From the NCBI RefSeq assembly GCF_019930585.1, contig NZ_CP082839.1, positions 558,001-622,000 on the forward strand: a stretch of DNA of 64,000 nt, in the 5' to 3' direction. Of the stretch, positions 38,570-49,400 are shown piece after piece. This DNA comes from Sphingomonas nostoxanthinifaciens. GTDB lineage: Bacteria; Pseudomonadota; Alphaproteobacteria; Sphingomonadales; Sphingomonadaceae. The position numbers and the translations under genes were made by a program. The stretch's first letter is position 1; each line of letters opens with the position of its first letter. Below the pieces are notes generated by a model. That model saw nothing but the letters and a program-made list of their open reading frames with translations, made no database searches and was not told where the DNA came from.

Positions 38570-40732
38570 ATGCGGTATGGCGGGATCGTCGCTGGGGCGC
38601 TGGCATTGGCCCTTGGCGGCGCGGCACCGGCGGCAGCACAGCCTGCGGTCCCCGCTCTCGCGCCCGCAGGTCTTCTGTCGATCGACATGCTCTATGCCGA
38701 TCGCAGCATCATCGGCACCTCACCCGAAGGCTATGCCTGGTCGCGCGACGGCGCGAAGCTGGCGTTCCTGTGGAACGATCATGGCGAGGGGTTCCGCGAC
38801 ATCTGGATCGCGGCGGCCGATGGCGCCAAGCGCCAGCTCACCCATCTCGGCGACGATGTGCGCGGGCAGGGACATGCCGGCGTCACGCAGGCGGTGTGGC
38901 TGGCGGATGGTCGGATCGCATTCGTGGCGGGGGGCGTCCTGTCGGTAGTCGATGCCGCCGGGCAGGTGACCGCGTGGGAGCCCGATCGGCACGGCGTGTC
39001 GCAGATCGCGCTGTCCGGCTCGGGTGACCGGCTCGCATTCCGCGCGGCCGGCGGCCTGTGGGTCAAGGATGTGGCGGGGGCCGCGCCCGCGCGACTGATC
39101 GTGCCCGGCGCCGACAAGATCGCGGTCGAGAGCTTCCGCTGGAATGCCAGGGGCGACCGGCTCGCCTTCGTCCAGACCGACGATCGCGCGGTGCGCCAGG
39201 TCGAGATCGATTACGATGCCGGCGGCACGACGCATCACGACACCGTGACCCGCGCCTTCCCCGGCGACCCGCATTTGCAGATCGTCAAGATCGGCGTGAT
39301 CGCGGCGGAGGGCGGCGCGCCGCACTGGTTCGCGCGACTCAACGATCAGGATCCCGTATGGGATTACGGCCTGTCCGACGACGGGAGCCGGCTGTTCGTC
39401 AGCACCAGCGATTTCCGCATCAAGCATCACTACATCTACACGTACGACGTCGCGAGCGGGCAGCGGGCGACCTTCTACAGCTTCGCCGATCCGATCCAGA
39501 TCCGGCCCGACTGGCAGGTGGCGTGGGCGCCGGGCGACAAGGGGCTGATCCTGCTCAGCAACCGCGACGGCTACAATCATCTTTACAGCCTGCCCGCGGC
39601 CGGTGCGGCACCGCGCCAGATCACGCGCGGGCCGTGGGAGATTGAGAGCTTTACGGTCGATGCCAAGCGCCGCATGCTCTATTTCACCTCCGATCAGGCG
39701 GCCTTCCAGGAGCGGCAGGCCTATCGCGTGCCGATCGCGGGCGGTGCGGTCGAGCGGCTGACGAGCGCGCCGGGCACGCACGCGCCGGTCTATTCGCCCG
39801 ACTTCGGCCATGTCGCCGATCGCTTCAGCGACGACCTGACCCCGCCCGAACTCTATGTCGCGCCGGTCGCCGCGCACGCGACGTTCGCGCGCGTCACGCA
39901 CTCGCCGCTGCCCGCCTTCGCGCAGCAGCGCTGGGCGACGGTGCGCTACGTCGACTTCCAGAGCCACGTCGATGGCGCGCCGCTCACCGCGCGGCTGATG
40001 CTGCCGGCGGACTATCGGCCCGGCCGCCTCTATCCGGTCATCGTCGGCTCGGTCTATTCGGACGCGGTCCACAATCAGTGGGGCGGTCGCGTCGCGCATG
40101 CCACGTGGGGGCTCGACCAGTTCCTCGTCGATCACGGTTATGTCGTCATCAATCCGGGCATCCGTGGCAGCTTCGGTCGCGGCAAGGAATGGAACCGGCC
40201 GATGAACGAGAGCTACGGCAATCTCGATATCGACGACATCCAGGATAGCGCGCGCTACCTGATCGATCGCGGCATCGCCGATCCCAAGCGCATCGGCCTG
40301 TGGGGATCGAGCTATGGCGGGCTGATGACGACGATGTCGCTGTTCACCAAGCCGGGATTCTACGCCGCCGGTATCGCGGGTGCGCCCGCGACCAATGTCG
40401 GCCATGCCTTCCCCGAGCAGGAATGGATCGCGGGTGCGCCCGACGGCCCGTCGCAGCCGGCGCTCTATCAAAAGGAATCGCCGCTTTATCATAGCGATGG
40501 CCTCGCCGATCCGCTGATGATCATCCACGGCACGCGCGATCAGGTGGTGCTCTATGCCGATACGATCGCGCTCGCCCAGCGGCTGATCGCGAAGGAGAAG
40601 ATGTTCGAGCTGGTGACCGTGCCCGGTTCCAACCATCCATGGGACATGGAAAATCTTGTCCAGACGCGCTTCACCTACAAGAAGATCGTCGACTTTTTCG
40701 ACCGCCATCTGATGCCGCAGGCGGCGCATTGA
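38570..40732 (+). CDS. S9-family (prolyl oligopeptidase/DPP IV-like) peptidase
   Basis: 720 residues. Signal peptide MRYGGIVAGALALALGGAAP then AAAQ, so periplasmic. The N-terminal ~430 residues form a beta-propeller (repeated SRDGAKLAFLW-type strands, GLILLSNRDGYNHLYSL). The C-terminal hydrolase domain has Ser581 in GLWGSSYGG, Asp in HGTRDQVVLY and His in PGSNHPWDMEN. It cleaves proline-containing or dipeptidyl ends of peptides. Start 38570 has GGGGGCAAGG just upstream; an in-frame ATG at 38492 would precede the signal peptide with unrelated residues. Faces a MarR gene and precedes the DUF3830 operon. Confidence 0.93.
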   Translation: MRYGGIVAGALALALGGAAPAAAQPAVPALAPAGLLSIDMLYADRSIIGTSPEGYAWSRDGAKLAFLWNDHGEGFRDIWIAAADGAKRQLTHLGDDVRGQGHAGVTQAVWLADGRIAFVAGGVLSVVDAAGQVTAWEPDRHGVSQIALSGSGDRLAFRAAGGLWVKDVAGAAPARLIVPGADKIAVESFRWNARGDRLAFVQTDDRAVRQVEIDYDAGGTTHHDTVTRAFPGDPHLQIVKIGVIAAEGGAPHWFARLNDQDPVWDYGLSDDGSRLFVSTSDFRIKHHYIYTYDVASGQRATFYSFADPIQIRPDWQVAWAPGDKGLILLSNRDGYNHLYSLPAAGAAPRQITRGPWEIESFTVDAKRRMLYFTSDQAAFQERQAYRVPIAGGAVERLTSAPGTHAPVYSPDFGHVADRFSDDLTPPELYVAPVAAHATFARVTHSPLPAFAQQRWATVRYVDFQSHVDGAPLTARLMLPADYRPGRLYPVIVGSVYSDAVHNQWGGRVAHATWGLDQFLVDHGYVVINPGIRGSFGRGKEWNRPMNESYGNLDIDDIQDSARYLIDRGIADPKRIGLWGSSYGGLMTTMSLFTKPGFYAAGIAGAPATNVGHAFPEQEWIAGAPDGPSQPALYQKESPLYHSDGLADPLMIIHGTRDQVVLYADTIALAQRLIAKEKMFELVTVPGSNHPWDMENLVQTRFTYKKIVDFFDRHLMPQAAH

Positions 40733-40808
40733 CGCTCATGCGGGCTTCGCTTACCCCGAGCATTATCGCGTGAATATGGTCGTATCGGCCGCGCCTCGGG
40801 GGAAGCAG

Positions 40809-41315
40809 ATGGACGCCAGCGACGGAGCCACGACGCGCCTCGTGCGCCTGAGCGAGCCGCGCTCCGGTCTCGACGTGCGCGTGCGGCTGCTCGACGATCT
40901 GGCGCCGCATAACGCCGAACTGCTGTGGGCGCTCGCCGGATTGGATGCGGCGCATGCCGGGATCCATGCAATGTGGACCGGCCCGGAAATCTCGTTGCCG
41001 ATTGCGGGCGATGCTGTGTTGCCCGATCGCGATCTCGCCGCCGTGCCGCTGGAAAACGCCACCAGTTTTCCGCAGGCGGGCGACATCGCTCTGGTGTGCG
41101 CGAAACGCGGGACGTGGCGCGACGGGCCGCCCTTCGACCTGCTCGACGTCGGCTTGTTCTACGCATCCGGCGGCCGGCTGCTGATGCCGATGGGCTGGAT
41201 CATGGGCAGCATCTGCGCCCGCATCCTCGACGAGGATCTCGATGCCGCCGCCACCGCCTGCCGCGCCATCCGCGCGCAGGGTGGCTGCCAGATCACGATC
41301 GCGCGAGCTTCGTGA
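40809..41315 (+). CDS. DUF3830-like protein
   Basis: About 168 residues. It shows the DUF3830 pattern seen in small cyclophilin-like proteins: NAELLWALAG..., AMWTGPEISLPI, LENATSFPQAGDIALV, LLDVGLFYASGG and MGWIMGSICARI. No catalytic residues are known for the family. ATG 40809 follows GGGGGAAG and is preferred to GTG 40770. The stop overlaps the start of the FAD oxidoreductase (GTGA), so this protein is translated together with an oxidase and a membrane carrier. Confidence 0.7.
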   Translation: MDASDGATTRLVRLSEPRSGLDVRVRLLDDLAPHNAELLWALAGLDAAHAGIHAMWTGPEISLPIAGDAVLPDRDLAAVPLENATSFPQAGDIALVCAKRGTWRDGPPFDLLDVGLFYASGGRLLMPMGWIMGSICARILDEDLDAAATACRAIRAQGGCQITIARAS

Positions 41316-42625
41316 AGCTGGAGCCGCTCCGACCGGATCGGAATGCGGGGCCGGAACTCGCCCCGCCCTGGGGCGCGCGGATGCTGGCGCCGGAGCGTGC
41401 GCCGCTGCGCGAACATGGCCGCGCGACCGTGGCGATCATCGGCGGCGGCGTGGCGGGCCTGTCCACCGCGCTCCACCTCGGCGGGGCTGGCCTGTCGACG
41501 GTCCTGCTGGAGGCCGAGTGCATCGGCGCGGGTGCTGCCGGCAGCAGCGCCGGCATCGTCGCGCCGCAGCCCGCGCGCGCCGCGCCCGACGCGATCCTGC
41601 GCCGGCTGGGGCCAGAGGCGGGCGCGGCGATGCTGCAGCTGATCGGCGGCAGCGGCACCTATCTGTTCGATCTTATTGCGCGCCAGGGCATCGCCTGCGA
41701 CGCGGTGCAGGCGGGCTTCCTCGCGCCGATGACGGCATCCTCGGCGGCGCAGACGCTGGAGCGTCGCGTCGCGGCATGGGGCTCGATCCGCACCGACCTG
41801 CGCGTGTGCGATGCTGCCGAAACCGCTGCGCTGACGGGGTGTCGCGGCTATCGCGCGGCCCTGCTCGATCCGACCGGCGGCGCGCTCGATCCGGTGCTGT
41901 ACCTGCGCGGCCTCGCCGATCGGGCGGAGGCGGCGGGAGTGCAGATCCACGAGCGCAGCCCCGTGATCGGAATCGAGCGTGCTGGGCGCGGCTGGCGGCT
42001 GTGGACCGGATCCTATTCGCTGCTCGCCGATCAGGTCGTGCTGGCGGCGAACGGCGGCAACATGGCGTTGCGCGCCGAACTGGCGGGCACGGTATTGCCG
42101 CTGCCGGTGATCGAGGTCGCGACCGAGCCCTTGCCGCCGGAGATGCGCGCCGTCGTGCTGCCGGGAGGGCACAGCATGACCGATCAGGAGCCCGACGTCT
42201 TCTCGATCCGCTACACTGCCGACGGCCGTCTCATCACCGCGCTGCCCGGCGGCAAGACGCTCGATCCCGAGGTGATCGCCGCGCGCGTCAACCGCCGGCT
42301 GAAGGCGATGCTGGCGAGCTACCGTCCGCTCCGGCTCGACCATGTCTGGCAGGGGACGGCGTGGGTCAATGGCAGCCTGATGCCGCGGCTGGTGCGGGTC
42401 GATCGCGGCATGATCGCGATCCAGGCGTGCAACGGGCGCGGCCTCGCGATCAATACCGTGCTGGGGCGCGAAGTGGCGCGGACGCTGACGCGCGGTGCCG
42501 AGCCTTTGCTCGCGCTCGAGCCGCCGCGTCCGGTCGCGGGCTTCGTGCTGGCGCGGCACCTGCCGCGATTGCTGATGTCGTCGGCTTTGGTCGCCAAGCG
42601 CATCCGGAGCGCCATCGGCCGATGA
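41312..42625 (+). CDS. FAD-dependent oxidoreductase (DAO/PuuB-like)
   Basis: 437 residues, cytosolic. The dinucleotide-binding motif VAIIGGGVAGLSTALHL lies at about residue 35, followed by the family Glu in LLEAECIGAGAAGSSAG. The C-terminal region (QGTAWVNGSLMPRLVR, ACNGRGLAINTVLGREVA) is the usual DAO-family FAD cap. Such enzymes oxidise amino acids, polyamines or glycine-like amines. GTG 41312 and the end ATGA couple it to both neighbours. Confidence 0.88.
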   Translation: MKLEPLRPDRNAGPELAPPWGARMLAPERAPLREHGRATVAIIGGGVAGLSTALHLGGAGLSTVLLEAECIGAGAAGSSAGIVAPQPARAAPDAILRRLGPEAGAAMLQLIGGSGTYLFDLIARQGIACDAVQAGFLAPMTASSAAQTLERRVAAWGSIRTDLRVCDAAETAALTGCRGYRAALLDPTGGALDPVLYLRGLADRAEAAGVQIHERSPVIGIERAGRGWRLWTGSYSLLADQVVLAANGGNMALRAELAGTVLPLPVIEVATEPLPPEMRAVVLPGGHSMTDQEPDVFSIRYTADGRLITALPGGKTLDPEVIAARVNRRLKAMLASYRPLRLDHVWQGTAWVNGSLMPRLVRVDRGMIAIQACNGRGLAINTVLGREVARTLTRGAEPLLALEPPRPVAGFVLARHLPRLLMSSALVAKRIRSAIGR

Positions 42626-43515
42626 TCGACGCGGCGATGGCGATTGCGGGCGGCACGCTCCTGCCTATCGCCTTGTGGCTCATCATGTTTGCGATGGGCA
42701 CCGGGCTCGTCGCCGCCGACTTCCGCCACATCGTCACCAACAGCCGGTCGTTCCTGCTCGGCGTCGGCAGCATGCTGCTATTGGTGCCGGCGGCCGGCAT
42801 TCTCTACGCGGTCCTGCTGGCGCCCGGCCCGGCGCTGACGATGGGGCTGATCCTGCTTGCCACCTGTCCGGGTGGTATCCTGTCGAACCTGCTGACCGAT
42901 CTCGCGCGCGGCAACGTCGCGCTGTCGGTGTCGATGAGCCTGTTCGTCAGCGTGATCTATGTGTTCACCTTGCCGTTCATCGCGGCGTTCGGGCTGACGT
43001 TCGTCTATGGCGCGGCCCACGTCGTGCCGGTGCCGATCCTCGATTCGCTGTCGCGCATCATGATGGTGACGGTGGTGCCGGTCGCGACGGGCATGATCGT
43101 GCGTGCGGTTCTGCCGCGTCTGGCGCTGCGCTTCGGGCCGCCGGTCAAGACGCTCGCGACCACGGTGCTGGTGATCGTGTTCCTGATGATCGTCGTCCAG
43201 CAATGGGCGACGCTCACCCGATCGCTCGGCGTCGTGCTGACCGTGGTCGTGCTGATGAACGTCACCAATGTCGGCCTGGCCTTGCTCGTGTCGCGCCTGG
43301 GCGGGCTGCCGCGCGGCGACCGGGTGGCGATCACGATGGAGCATATCGTGCGGCAGGAGGCGACAGCGATCTTCGTCGCGGTCACCCTGCTGCACCACGA
43401 GGACATGTCGCTGCCGATGATCGTCAACACCTTCGTCGGCATGGCGGTGGGTGTGCCGCTGGTCGCGTGGCTGCGCGCGCGCTTCGGCAGCGCGGAGCCC
43501 GCAACGGCATCCTGA
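42622..43515 (+). CDS. Bile acid:sodium symporter-family (BASS/SBF) transporter
   Basis: 297 residues with nine or ten hydrophobic segments. SBF landmarks: FAMGTGLVAADFRHIV near the N-terminus, LATCPGGILSNLLTDLARG (the helix crossing motif) and EHIVRQEATAIFVAVTLL. Carries an organic acid with Na+ across the inner membrane; in bacteria the substrate is usually not a bile acid. Translated together with the FAD oxidoreductase, whose product or substrate it may carry (inference). Confidence 0.87.
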   Translation: MIDAAMAIAGGTLLPIALWLIMFAMGTGLVAADFRHIVTNSRSFLLGVGSMLLLVPAAGILYAVLLAPGPALTMGLILLATCPGGILSNLLTDLARGNVALSVSMSLFVSVIYVFTLPFIAAFGLTFVYGAAHVVPVPILDSLSRIMMVTVVPVATGMIVRAVLPRLALRFGPPVKTLATTVLVIVFLMIVVQQWATLTRSLGVVLTVVVLMNVTNVGLALLVSRLGGLPRGDRVAITMEHIVRQEATAIFVAVTLLHHEDMSLPMIVNTFVGMAVGVPLVAWLRARFGSAEPATAS

Positions 43516-43562
43516 CGATAACGCGTTTCAAATAACGCCGCCGATCCGCTAGGCCTGCGCCC

Positions 43563-46487
43563 GTGTCCGCAGCGCCCCGCGTCTACACCATCCCGATCCA
43601 TCGCCCGTTCGCCGATGCGCTGGCGGCGGGATTGCTGGCGCGCGCGGGCGGCGATCGCATGGCACTCGCCCGCACGACCTTGCTGCTGCCCAATGCACGC
43701 GCGATCCGCACGGTCACCGATGCGTTCGTGCGGCGTGCGGGCGGTGGGCTGTTGTTGCCGCGCATGGCCTCGATCGGCGACCCGGAGCTGGACGACCGCG
43801 TCGGCCCACTGCTGGAGCCCGTCGGCGCGGATATTCCGCCCGCCATCGATCCGGTCGCGCGCCAGCTGATTCTCGCGCGGCTAATCGTCGATGCCGATCC
43901 GGCGGTCGAGGCAGCCGAGGCTGTGCGGCTCGCCGCCGACCTCGCGCGCACGATCGACCAGATGGTGGTCGAGGAAGTGGCGCCGCACGCTTTGGCCGAC
44001 GCGGTGCCCGAGGCGCTGGCCGAACATTGGCAGGGCGCGTTCGCGCGGCTGCGGCTGGTGCTCGATCGCTGGCCGGCGGAGCTGGCACTACGCGGACGCA
44101 TCGATCTGTCGGAACGACGCAACCGACTGCTGGTCGCGACCGAGGCGGCGTGGGCGGCATCGCCGCCGCAGGCGCCGCTGGTGGCCGCCGGCATCACCGT
44201 CGCCGCGCCGGCAGTGGCGCGACTGCTGCGGCGGATCGCGCGATTGCCGCAGGGGATGGTGGTGCTGCCCGGCCTCGATCGCGCGATGCCCGACGCGGAG
44301 TGGGAGGCGCTTGCCCCGGCGGGCGAGGGCATGCGGCCGATCGAGACGCATCCCCAGCATGCGCTGCGCCTGCTGCTCGACCGGATGGGCGTCGCGCGCG
44401 GCGAGGTGCTGCCGTGGCGCTTCGGCGGGGGCGGCGGCGCATCGGCGGCACGTGGCCGCGCGATCCACAATGCGATGGCGCCCGCCGCCTTCACCGACAA
44501 ATGGGAGGGGCTGCCGCCGCGCGCGCGCCGCCTGTCGGGCGTCCGCGCGCTGGAGCTCGCCAATCCTGCCGCCGAGGCGCAGGCGATCGCGATCGCGCTG
44601 CGGCAGGCGATCGAGACGCCGGGCTGCACCGCAGCACTCGTGACGCCCGATCGCGCGCTGGCGACGCGGGTGGCGGCGCATCTCGCGCGCTGGGGCATCG
44701 CCGCCGACGACAGCGCCGGCCGGCCGCTTGCGCAGACGCCGGCGGGCACGTTGCTGCTCGCGATCGCCGAGGCGGGGGTCGAACGGTTCGCACCGGTGGC
44801 GTTGCTCGCCTTGCTCAAGCATCCGCTGGTGGCGGGGGGCGGCGCGCGGATCGACTGGCTCGGCCGGATGCGCACGCTGGATGCAGCGCTGCGCGGGCCG
44901 CGCGCGGCACCGGGGCTGGACGAACTCAGCCGCCTGCTCGGCACGCACCGCCGCGCCGCCGCCGTTTGGGAGGATGTACGCCCGCTGCTGGAGCCGCTGG
45001 CGGCAGCGTTCGCCGAGGCGCGTGCGCCGCTCGCCGCGCTGCTGGCGGCGGTGCGCGAGGCGGCCGGGCGGCTCGCCGGCGATGCCGCTTGGGCAAAGCC
45101 GGCGGGGCGTGCCGCCGCCGCCTTGCTCGAAAGCCTCGAGGCGGCCGCACCCGACGGGCCGGCGCTGGTGACCGTGGCGGGCTTTCCCACCCTGCTGCGC
45201 ACGATGCTGGAGCAGGTGGCGGTGCGTCCGCCGCAGGGCGGCCATCCGCGCGTCGCCATCCTCGGCCTCATCGAGGCGCGGCTGGCGCAGGCCGACCTGG
45301 TGGTGCTGGGCGGGCTCAACGAAGGCGTGTGGCCGTCGTTGCCCGCGCCCGACCCGTGGCTCGCCCCCGCGATCCGCGCCGCGCTCGCTTTGCCGGGGCT
45401 GGAGCGCCGCATCGGTGTCGAGGCACAGCAATTCGCCGCCGCTCTGGGTGCGCGCGAGGTGCTGCTGACCCGCGCCCGCCGCGATGCGCGGGCGCCGGCG
45501 GTCGCCTCGCGCTTCTGGCTGCGGCTGCAGGCGATGACCGGCGGCATCACCCCGGCGCGCATGCTCGCCCGCTGGGCGGAGCTGCTCGATCATCCGGGCG
45601 AACTCGCGCCCGCCGAACGCCCCCGGCCCGCGCCGCCCGCCGCCGATCGGCCGCGCCGCATCGCCGTCACCAAGCTCGACCGGCTGAAGGCCGATCCCTT
45701 CGCTTTCTACGCCGATGCGATGCTGCGCCTGCGCCGCTGGGACGGGGTCGATGCCGATCCCAGCGCGGCGTGGCGCGGCAGCGCGGTGCATCGCGTGTTC
45801 GAGGCTTGGATCGGCGAGGATGGCTGTGACCCAACGCGCCTGCTTCCCCGCGCCGAGGCTTTGCTGCGCGAAGGCGCGGTCCATCCGGTGCTGCGCGCTT
45901 TGTGGGCGCCGCGCCTGATCGAGGCGATCGAATGGGTCGGGGCGCAGGTCACGACCGATCGGGCCGCGGGCCGCACCCCGATCGCGGCCGAGCGCAAGGG
46001 CGCGCTGACGCTCGGCGAGGTCGAGCTTTACGGCACGGTCGACCGCGTCGATCGCCTGCCCGGCGGCGGCATCGCCATCGTCGACTGGAAGACCGGCAAG
46101 CCGCCGACCAAGCGCGCGGTGGCGGGGGGCTATTCGATGCAGCTCGGGCTGCTGGGGCTGATCGCCGAGCATGGCGGCTTCGGGGACGACGTGGCGGGGC
46201 GGCCCGAGGCGTTTGAATATTGGTCGATGGGTGCGGGCAAGGATCGCACGCTCGGCTATCGCGAAAGCCCGGTCGGCCTGAACACGCGCGGCGAGGGGAT
46301 TGATCCGGCCGAGTTCACGACGCTCGCCGCGCGCGTGCTCGCCGGCGCGGTGGCCGAATATCTGACCGGCGACGCCCCGTTCGTCGCCAAGCTGCACCCC
46401 GAATATTCGCCTTATGGCGACTATGACCAGTTGATGCGGCTCGACGAATGGTATGGCCGCCTCGCACGCGCGGAGCCGCAGCCATGA
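43563..46487 (+). CDS. addB: Double-strand break repair protein AddB
   Basis: 974 residues, partner of AddA in the AddAB helicase-nuclease that resects DNA ends and replaces RecBCD. The N-terminal half is an inactivated helicase-like region (MALARTTLLLPNARAIRTVTD). The C-terminal nuclease shows GTVDRVDRLPGGGIAIVDWKTGK with the metal-binding Asp and Lys. Where the Bacillus type has Cys for an iron-sulfur cluster, this has KADPFAFYADAML, so no cluster is expected; I believe this is usual in alphaproteobacteria. GTG 43563 start; its stop overlaps the addA ATG. Confidence 0.94.
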   Translation: MSAAPRVYTIPIHRPFADALAAGLLARAGGDRMALARTTLLLPNARAIRTVTDAFVRRAGGGLLLPRMASIGDPELDDRVGPLLEPVGADIPPAIDPVARQLILARLIVDADPAVEAAEAVRLAADLARTIDQMVVEEVAPHALADAVPEALAEHWQGAFARLRLVLDRWPAELALRGRIDLSERRNRLLVATEAAWAASPPQAPLVAAGITVAAPAVARLLRRIARLPQGMVVLPGLDRAMPDAEWEALAPAGEGMRPIETHPQHALRLLLDRMGVARGEVLPWRFGGGGGASAARGRAIHNAMAPAAFTDKWEGLPPRARRLSGVRALELANPAAEAQAIAIALRQAIETPGCTAALVTPDRALATRVAAHLARWGIAADDSAGRPLAQTPAGTLLLAIAEAGVERFAPVALLALLKHPLVAGGGARIDWLGRMRTLDAALRGPRAAPGLDELSRLLGTHRRAAAVWEDVRPLLEPLAAAFAEARAPLAALLAAVREAAGRLAGDAAWAKPAGRAAAALLESLEAAAPDGPALVTVAGFPTLLRTMLEQVAVRPPQGGHPRVAILGLIEARLAQADLVVLGGLNEGVWPSLPAPDPWLAPAIRAALALPGLERRIGVEAQQFAAALGAREVLLTRARRDARAPAVASRFWLRLQAMTGGITPARMLARWAELLDHPGELAPAERPRPAPPAADRPRRIAVTKLDRLKADPFAFYADAMLRLRRWDGVDADPSAAWRGSAVHRVFEAWIGEDGCDPTRLLPRAEALLREGAVHPVLRALWAPRLIEAIEWVGAQVTTDRAAGRTPIAAERKGALTLGEVELYGTVDRVDRLPGGGIAIVDWKTGKPPTKRAVAGGYSMQLGLLGLIAEHGGFGDDVAGRPEAFEYWSMGAGKDRTLGYRESPVGLNTRGEGIDPAEFTTLAARVLAGAVAEYLTGDAPFVAKLHPEYSPYGDYDQLMRLDEWYGRLARAEPQP

Positions 46488-49400
46488 GCGGCCGGCTGTC
46501 CCCGCTCCAGCGGCTGGAGGGGCATCAGGCGGCGGCGTCGCGGCCCGATGCACAGGTGTGGTTGTCCGCCTCGGCCGGGACCGGCAAGACGCACGTGCTG
46601 ACCGCGCGCGTGCTGCGGCTGCTGCTCAACGGCGCGCCGCCCGAGAGCATCCTGTGCCTGACCTTCACCAAGGCTGGTGCTGCCGAAATGGCCGAGCGCA
46701 TCCAGGCGCGACTGGCGCGCTGGGTGCGGCTGCCCGACGTCAAATTGCGCAAGGAATTATGGGCGCTCGACGAGCCACGCAACGACGATGCGGTGGCGCG
46801 CGCACGGCGGCTGTTCGCGCGCGTGCTGGATGCGCCGGGCGGCGGGCTGCGCATCCAGACGATCCATGCCTTCTGCCAGACCTTGCTCGCGGGCTTTCCG
46901 GCCGAGGCGGGGCTGACGCCCGGCTTCCGTCCGCTGGAGGGGCGTGCCGAGGCGGCGCTGGCGCGCGCCACGCTGGCCGAGCTGCTGGCCGATGCCGAGC
47001 GGAATGGCGATCTCGGCCTCGGCCGCGACGTCGCCGTGCTCAGCCGGCGGCTCGGTGAGCAGGCGGCCGAGCGCTATCTGCGGCTGTGCGCGCGTGCGCC
47101 CGATGCGCTGGCGGCGCTGGGCATGCGCGAGGGGATCGAGGCGCGGACGCGGACCGCGCTGGACGTGCCGCTGGGCGACGTCGAGGCGGCGATCGAGGCC
47201 TCCTGCGCCGACGACGCGTTCGATTGCGCGACCTTGCACCGGATCGTCGGCGCGAACCGGACGTGGGGCACCAAGACCGGGCTGGAGCATGCCGATCTCG
47301 GCGCGGCATTCCTCGCCGCCGATGCGCCTGCGCGCGCGGCGATGCTGGGCGATCTGATCGGTCTTGCCCGCACCAAACAAGGCGAACCGCGTTCGTTCGG
47401 CGCGAAACTGCTCGGTTGCGACCCCGATCATGGCGGCAATTGCGAACGGCTGGCCGAGGCGATCGATCGATTGCTGTCGCTGCGCAGCCGCGCCGCGCTG
47501 GCGGCCGATCTGGCCGCCGGGCTGCGCGCCGGCCAGACCTATGCCGCAGCCTACGCCGTCGCCAAGCGCGCGCAAGGCGCGGTCGATTTCGATGATCTGA
47601 TCCGGCTGACGGTGGCGTTGCTCGACCAGCCGGGCATCGGCGCGTGGATCCGCTTCAAGCTCGACCGGCGCACCGATCATATCCTCGTCGACGAGGGGCA
47701 GGACACCAATGTCGCGCAGTGGAAGATCGTCGATGCGCTCGCCGACGAATTCTTCAGCGAGGATCCGGACGAATTGAGCCGCGCGGTGCGGACAATCTTT
47801 TCGGTCGGCGATTTCAAGCAGGCGATCTTCGGCTTCCAGGGCACGAATCCCTATGCCTTCGCCCGCGCACGCGAGCATTTCGCACGCGCCGCCGAGGCGG
47901 GCCGGCGGACGATGGAGCGGTTGAGCCTCGATCGCTCGTTCCGCTCGACCCCGCCGGTGCTGGAGCTGGTCGACACTTTGATCGCGCGGGTCGGGGCCGA
48001 CCGGCTGGGCCTGCTCGACGCCGCCGAGCCGCACCGCAGCGCCAAGGCGCATCTGCCGGGCATGGTGAGCCTGTGGCAGCCGGTCTCGCTCGACATCGCC
48101 GAGGATGCGGACGATGTCGGCGAGGAAGGCTGGATCGACGATGCGCAGCGCTTGTTCGCGCAGAAACTGGCCGAGCAGGTGCGCGACTGGCTCGACGCGC
48201 CCTTGTGGCTCGCCGGGCGCGAACGGGCACTCCGGCCCGAGGATGTGCTGGTGCTGGTGCGCAAGCGCGGCGCGCTCGCCTCGCTGATCGTCGCGCGGCT
48301 GCATGCCGAGGGCGTGCCGGTGGCGGGCGTTGACCGCCTGCGGCTGGATGCGCCGCTGGCGGTGAAGGATCTGATGGCGACGATCCGCTTTGTGCTCCAG
48401 CCCGAGGACGATCTCAACCTCGCCGGCCTGCTGGTCTCGCCCTTGTTCGGGCTGGACCAGGACGCGCTCTACGCGGTGGCGTTCCGGCGGCCGGGCAGCC
48501 TGTGGAGCGCGGTCGCCGACGATCCGGCCTGCGCCGAGGCGGCAAGCGGCCTGCGCCTGCTGCTCGCGCGCGCCGATCTGACCACGCCCTATCGCTTCCT
48601 CGAAGAGATCCTCTCGGGCGCGCGCGACGGGCGTCGGCGGCTGATGCGCCGGCTCGGGCCGGAGGCGCGCGACCCGATCGAGGAATTGCTCAACGCCGCG
48701 CTGACGTTCGAGCGCGAGGCGACGCCGACGCTGCAGCGCTTCCTCGACTGGTTCGATCGCGACGAGATCGAGGTGACGCGCGATCCGTCGGCGCCGCTCG
48801 ATGCGGTGCGGGTGATGACGGTGCATGGCGCGAAGGGGCTGCAGGCGCCGCTCGTCATCCTCGCCGACGCGACCGGCGATCCGGATATGGCGCGCGCCGG
48901 CACGATCGACTGGCCGATGGCGGACGACGATGGGCCGGTGCCGGTGTTCCGCCCGCGCAAGGCCGAGCTTCACGGCACGCTGGCCGATGCGCTGGCGGCG
49001 GCGCAGGCACGCGAGCGCGCCGAGCATTGGCGATTGCTCTACGTGGCGCTGACCCGCGCCGAGGAGCGGCTGGTGATCGGCGGCGCGCTCGGGCCGCGTG
49101 CGCGCGGGGTCGCACCGGCGGAAAGCTGGTATGCCGAGGTCGAGCAGTCGATGGCGGCGCTGGGAGCGGAGCCGCTGGCCGATCCGCGCTGGGGCGCGCG
49201 CCGCGATCATGGCGTCGCCGCAGTGCCGACCACGCGTCGCGCGGCGCCCGCCGCCGTCGCCGCAGCGTCGACCGTGCCCGACTGGCTGCGCGCGCCCGCG
49301 CCGGTCGAGCAACGCCCGCCACGCCCACTGGCGCCCTCGTCGCTGGGCGAGGACGATGTCGCCGATCCGCCGCCCGGCCCCGCCGCGCGCGCCGCCGCCG

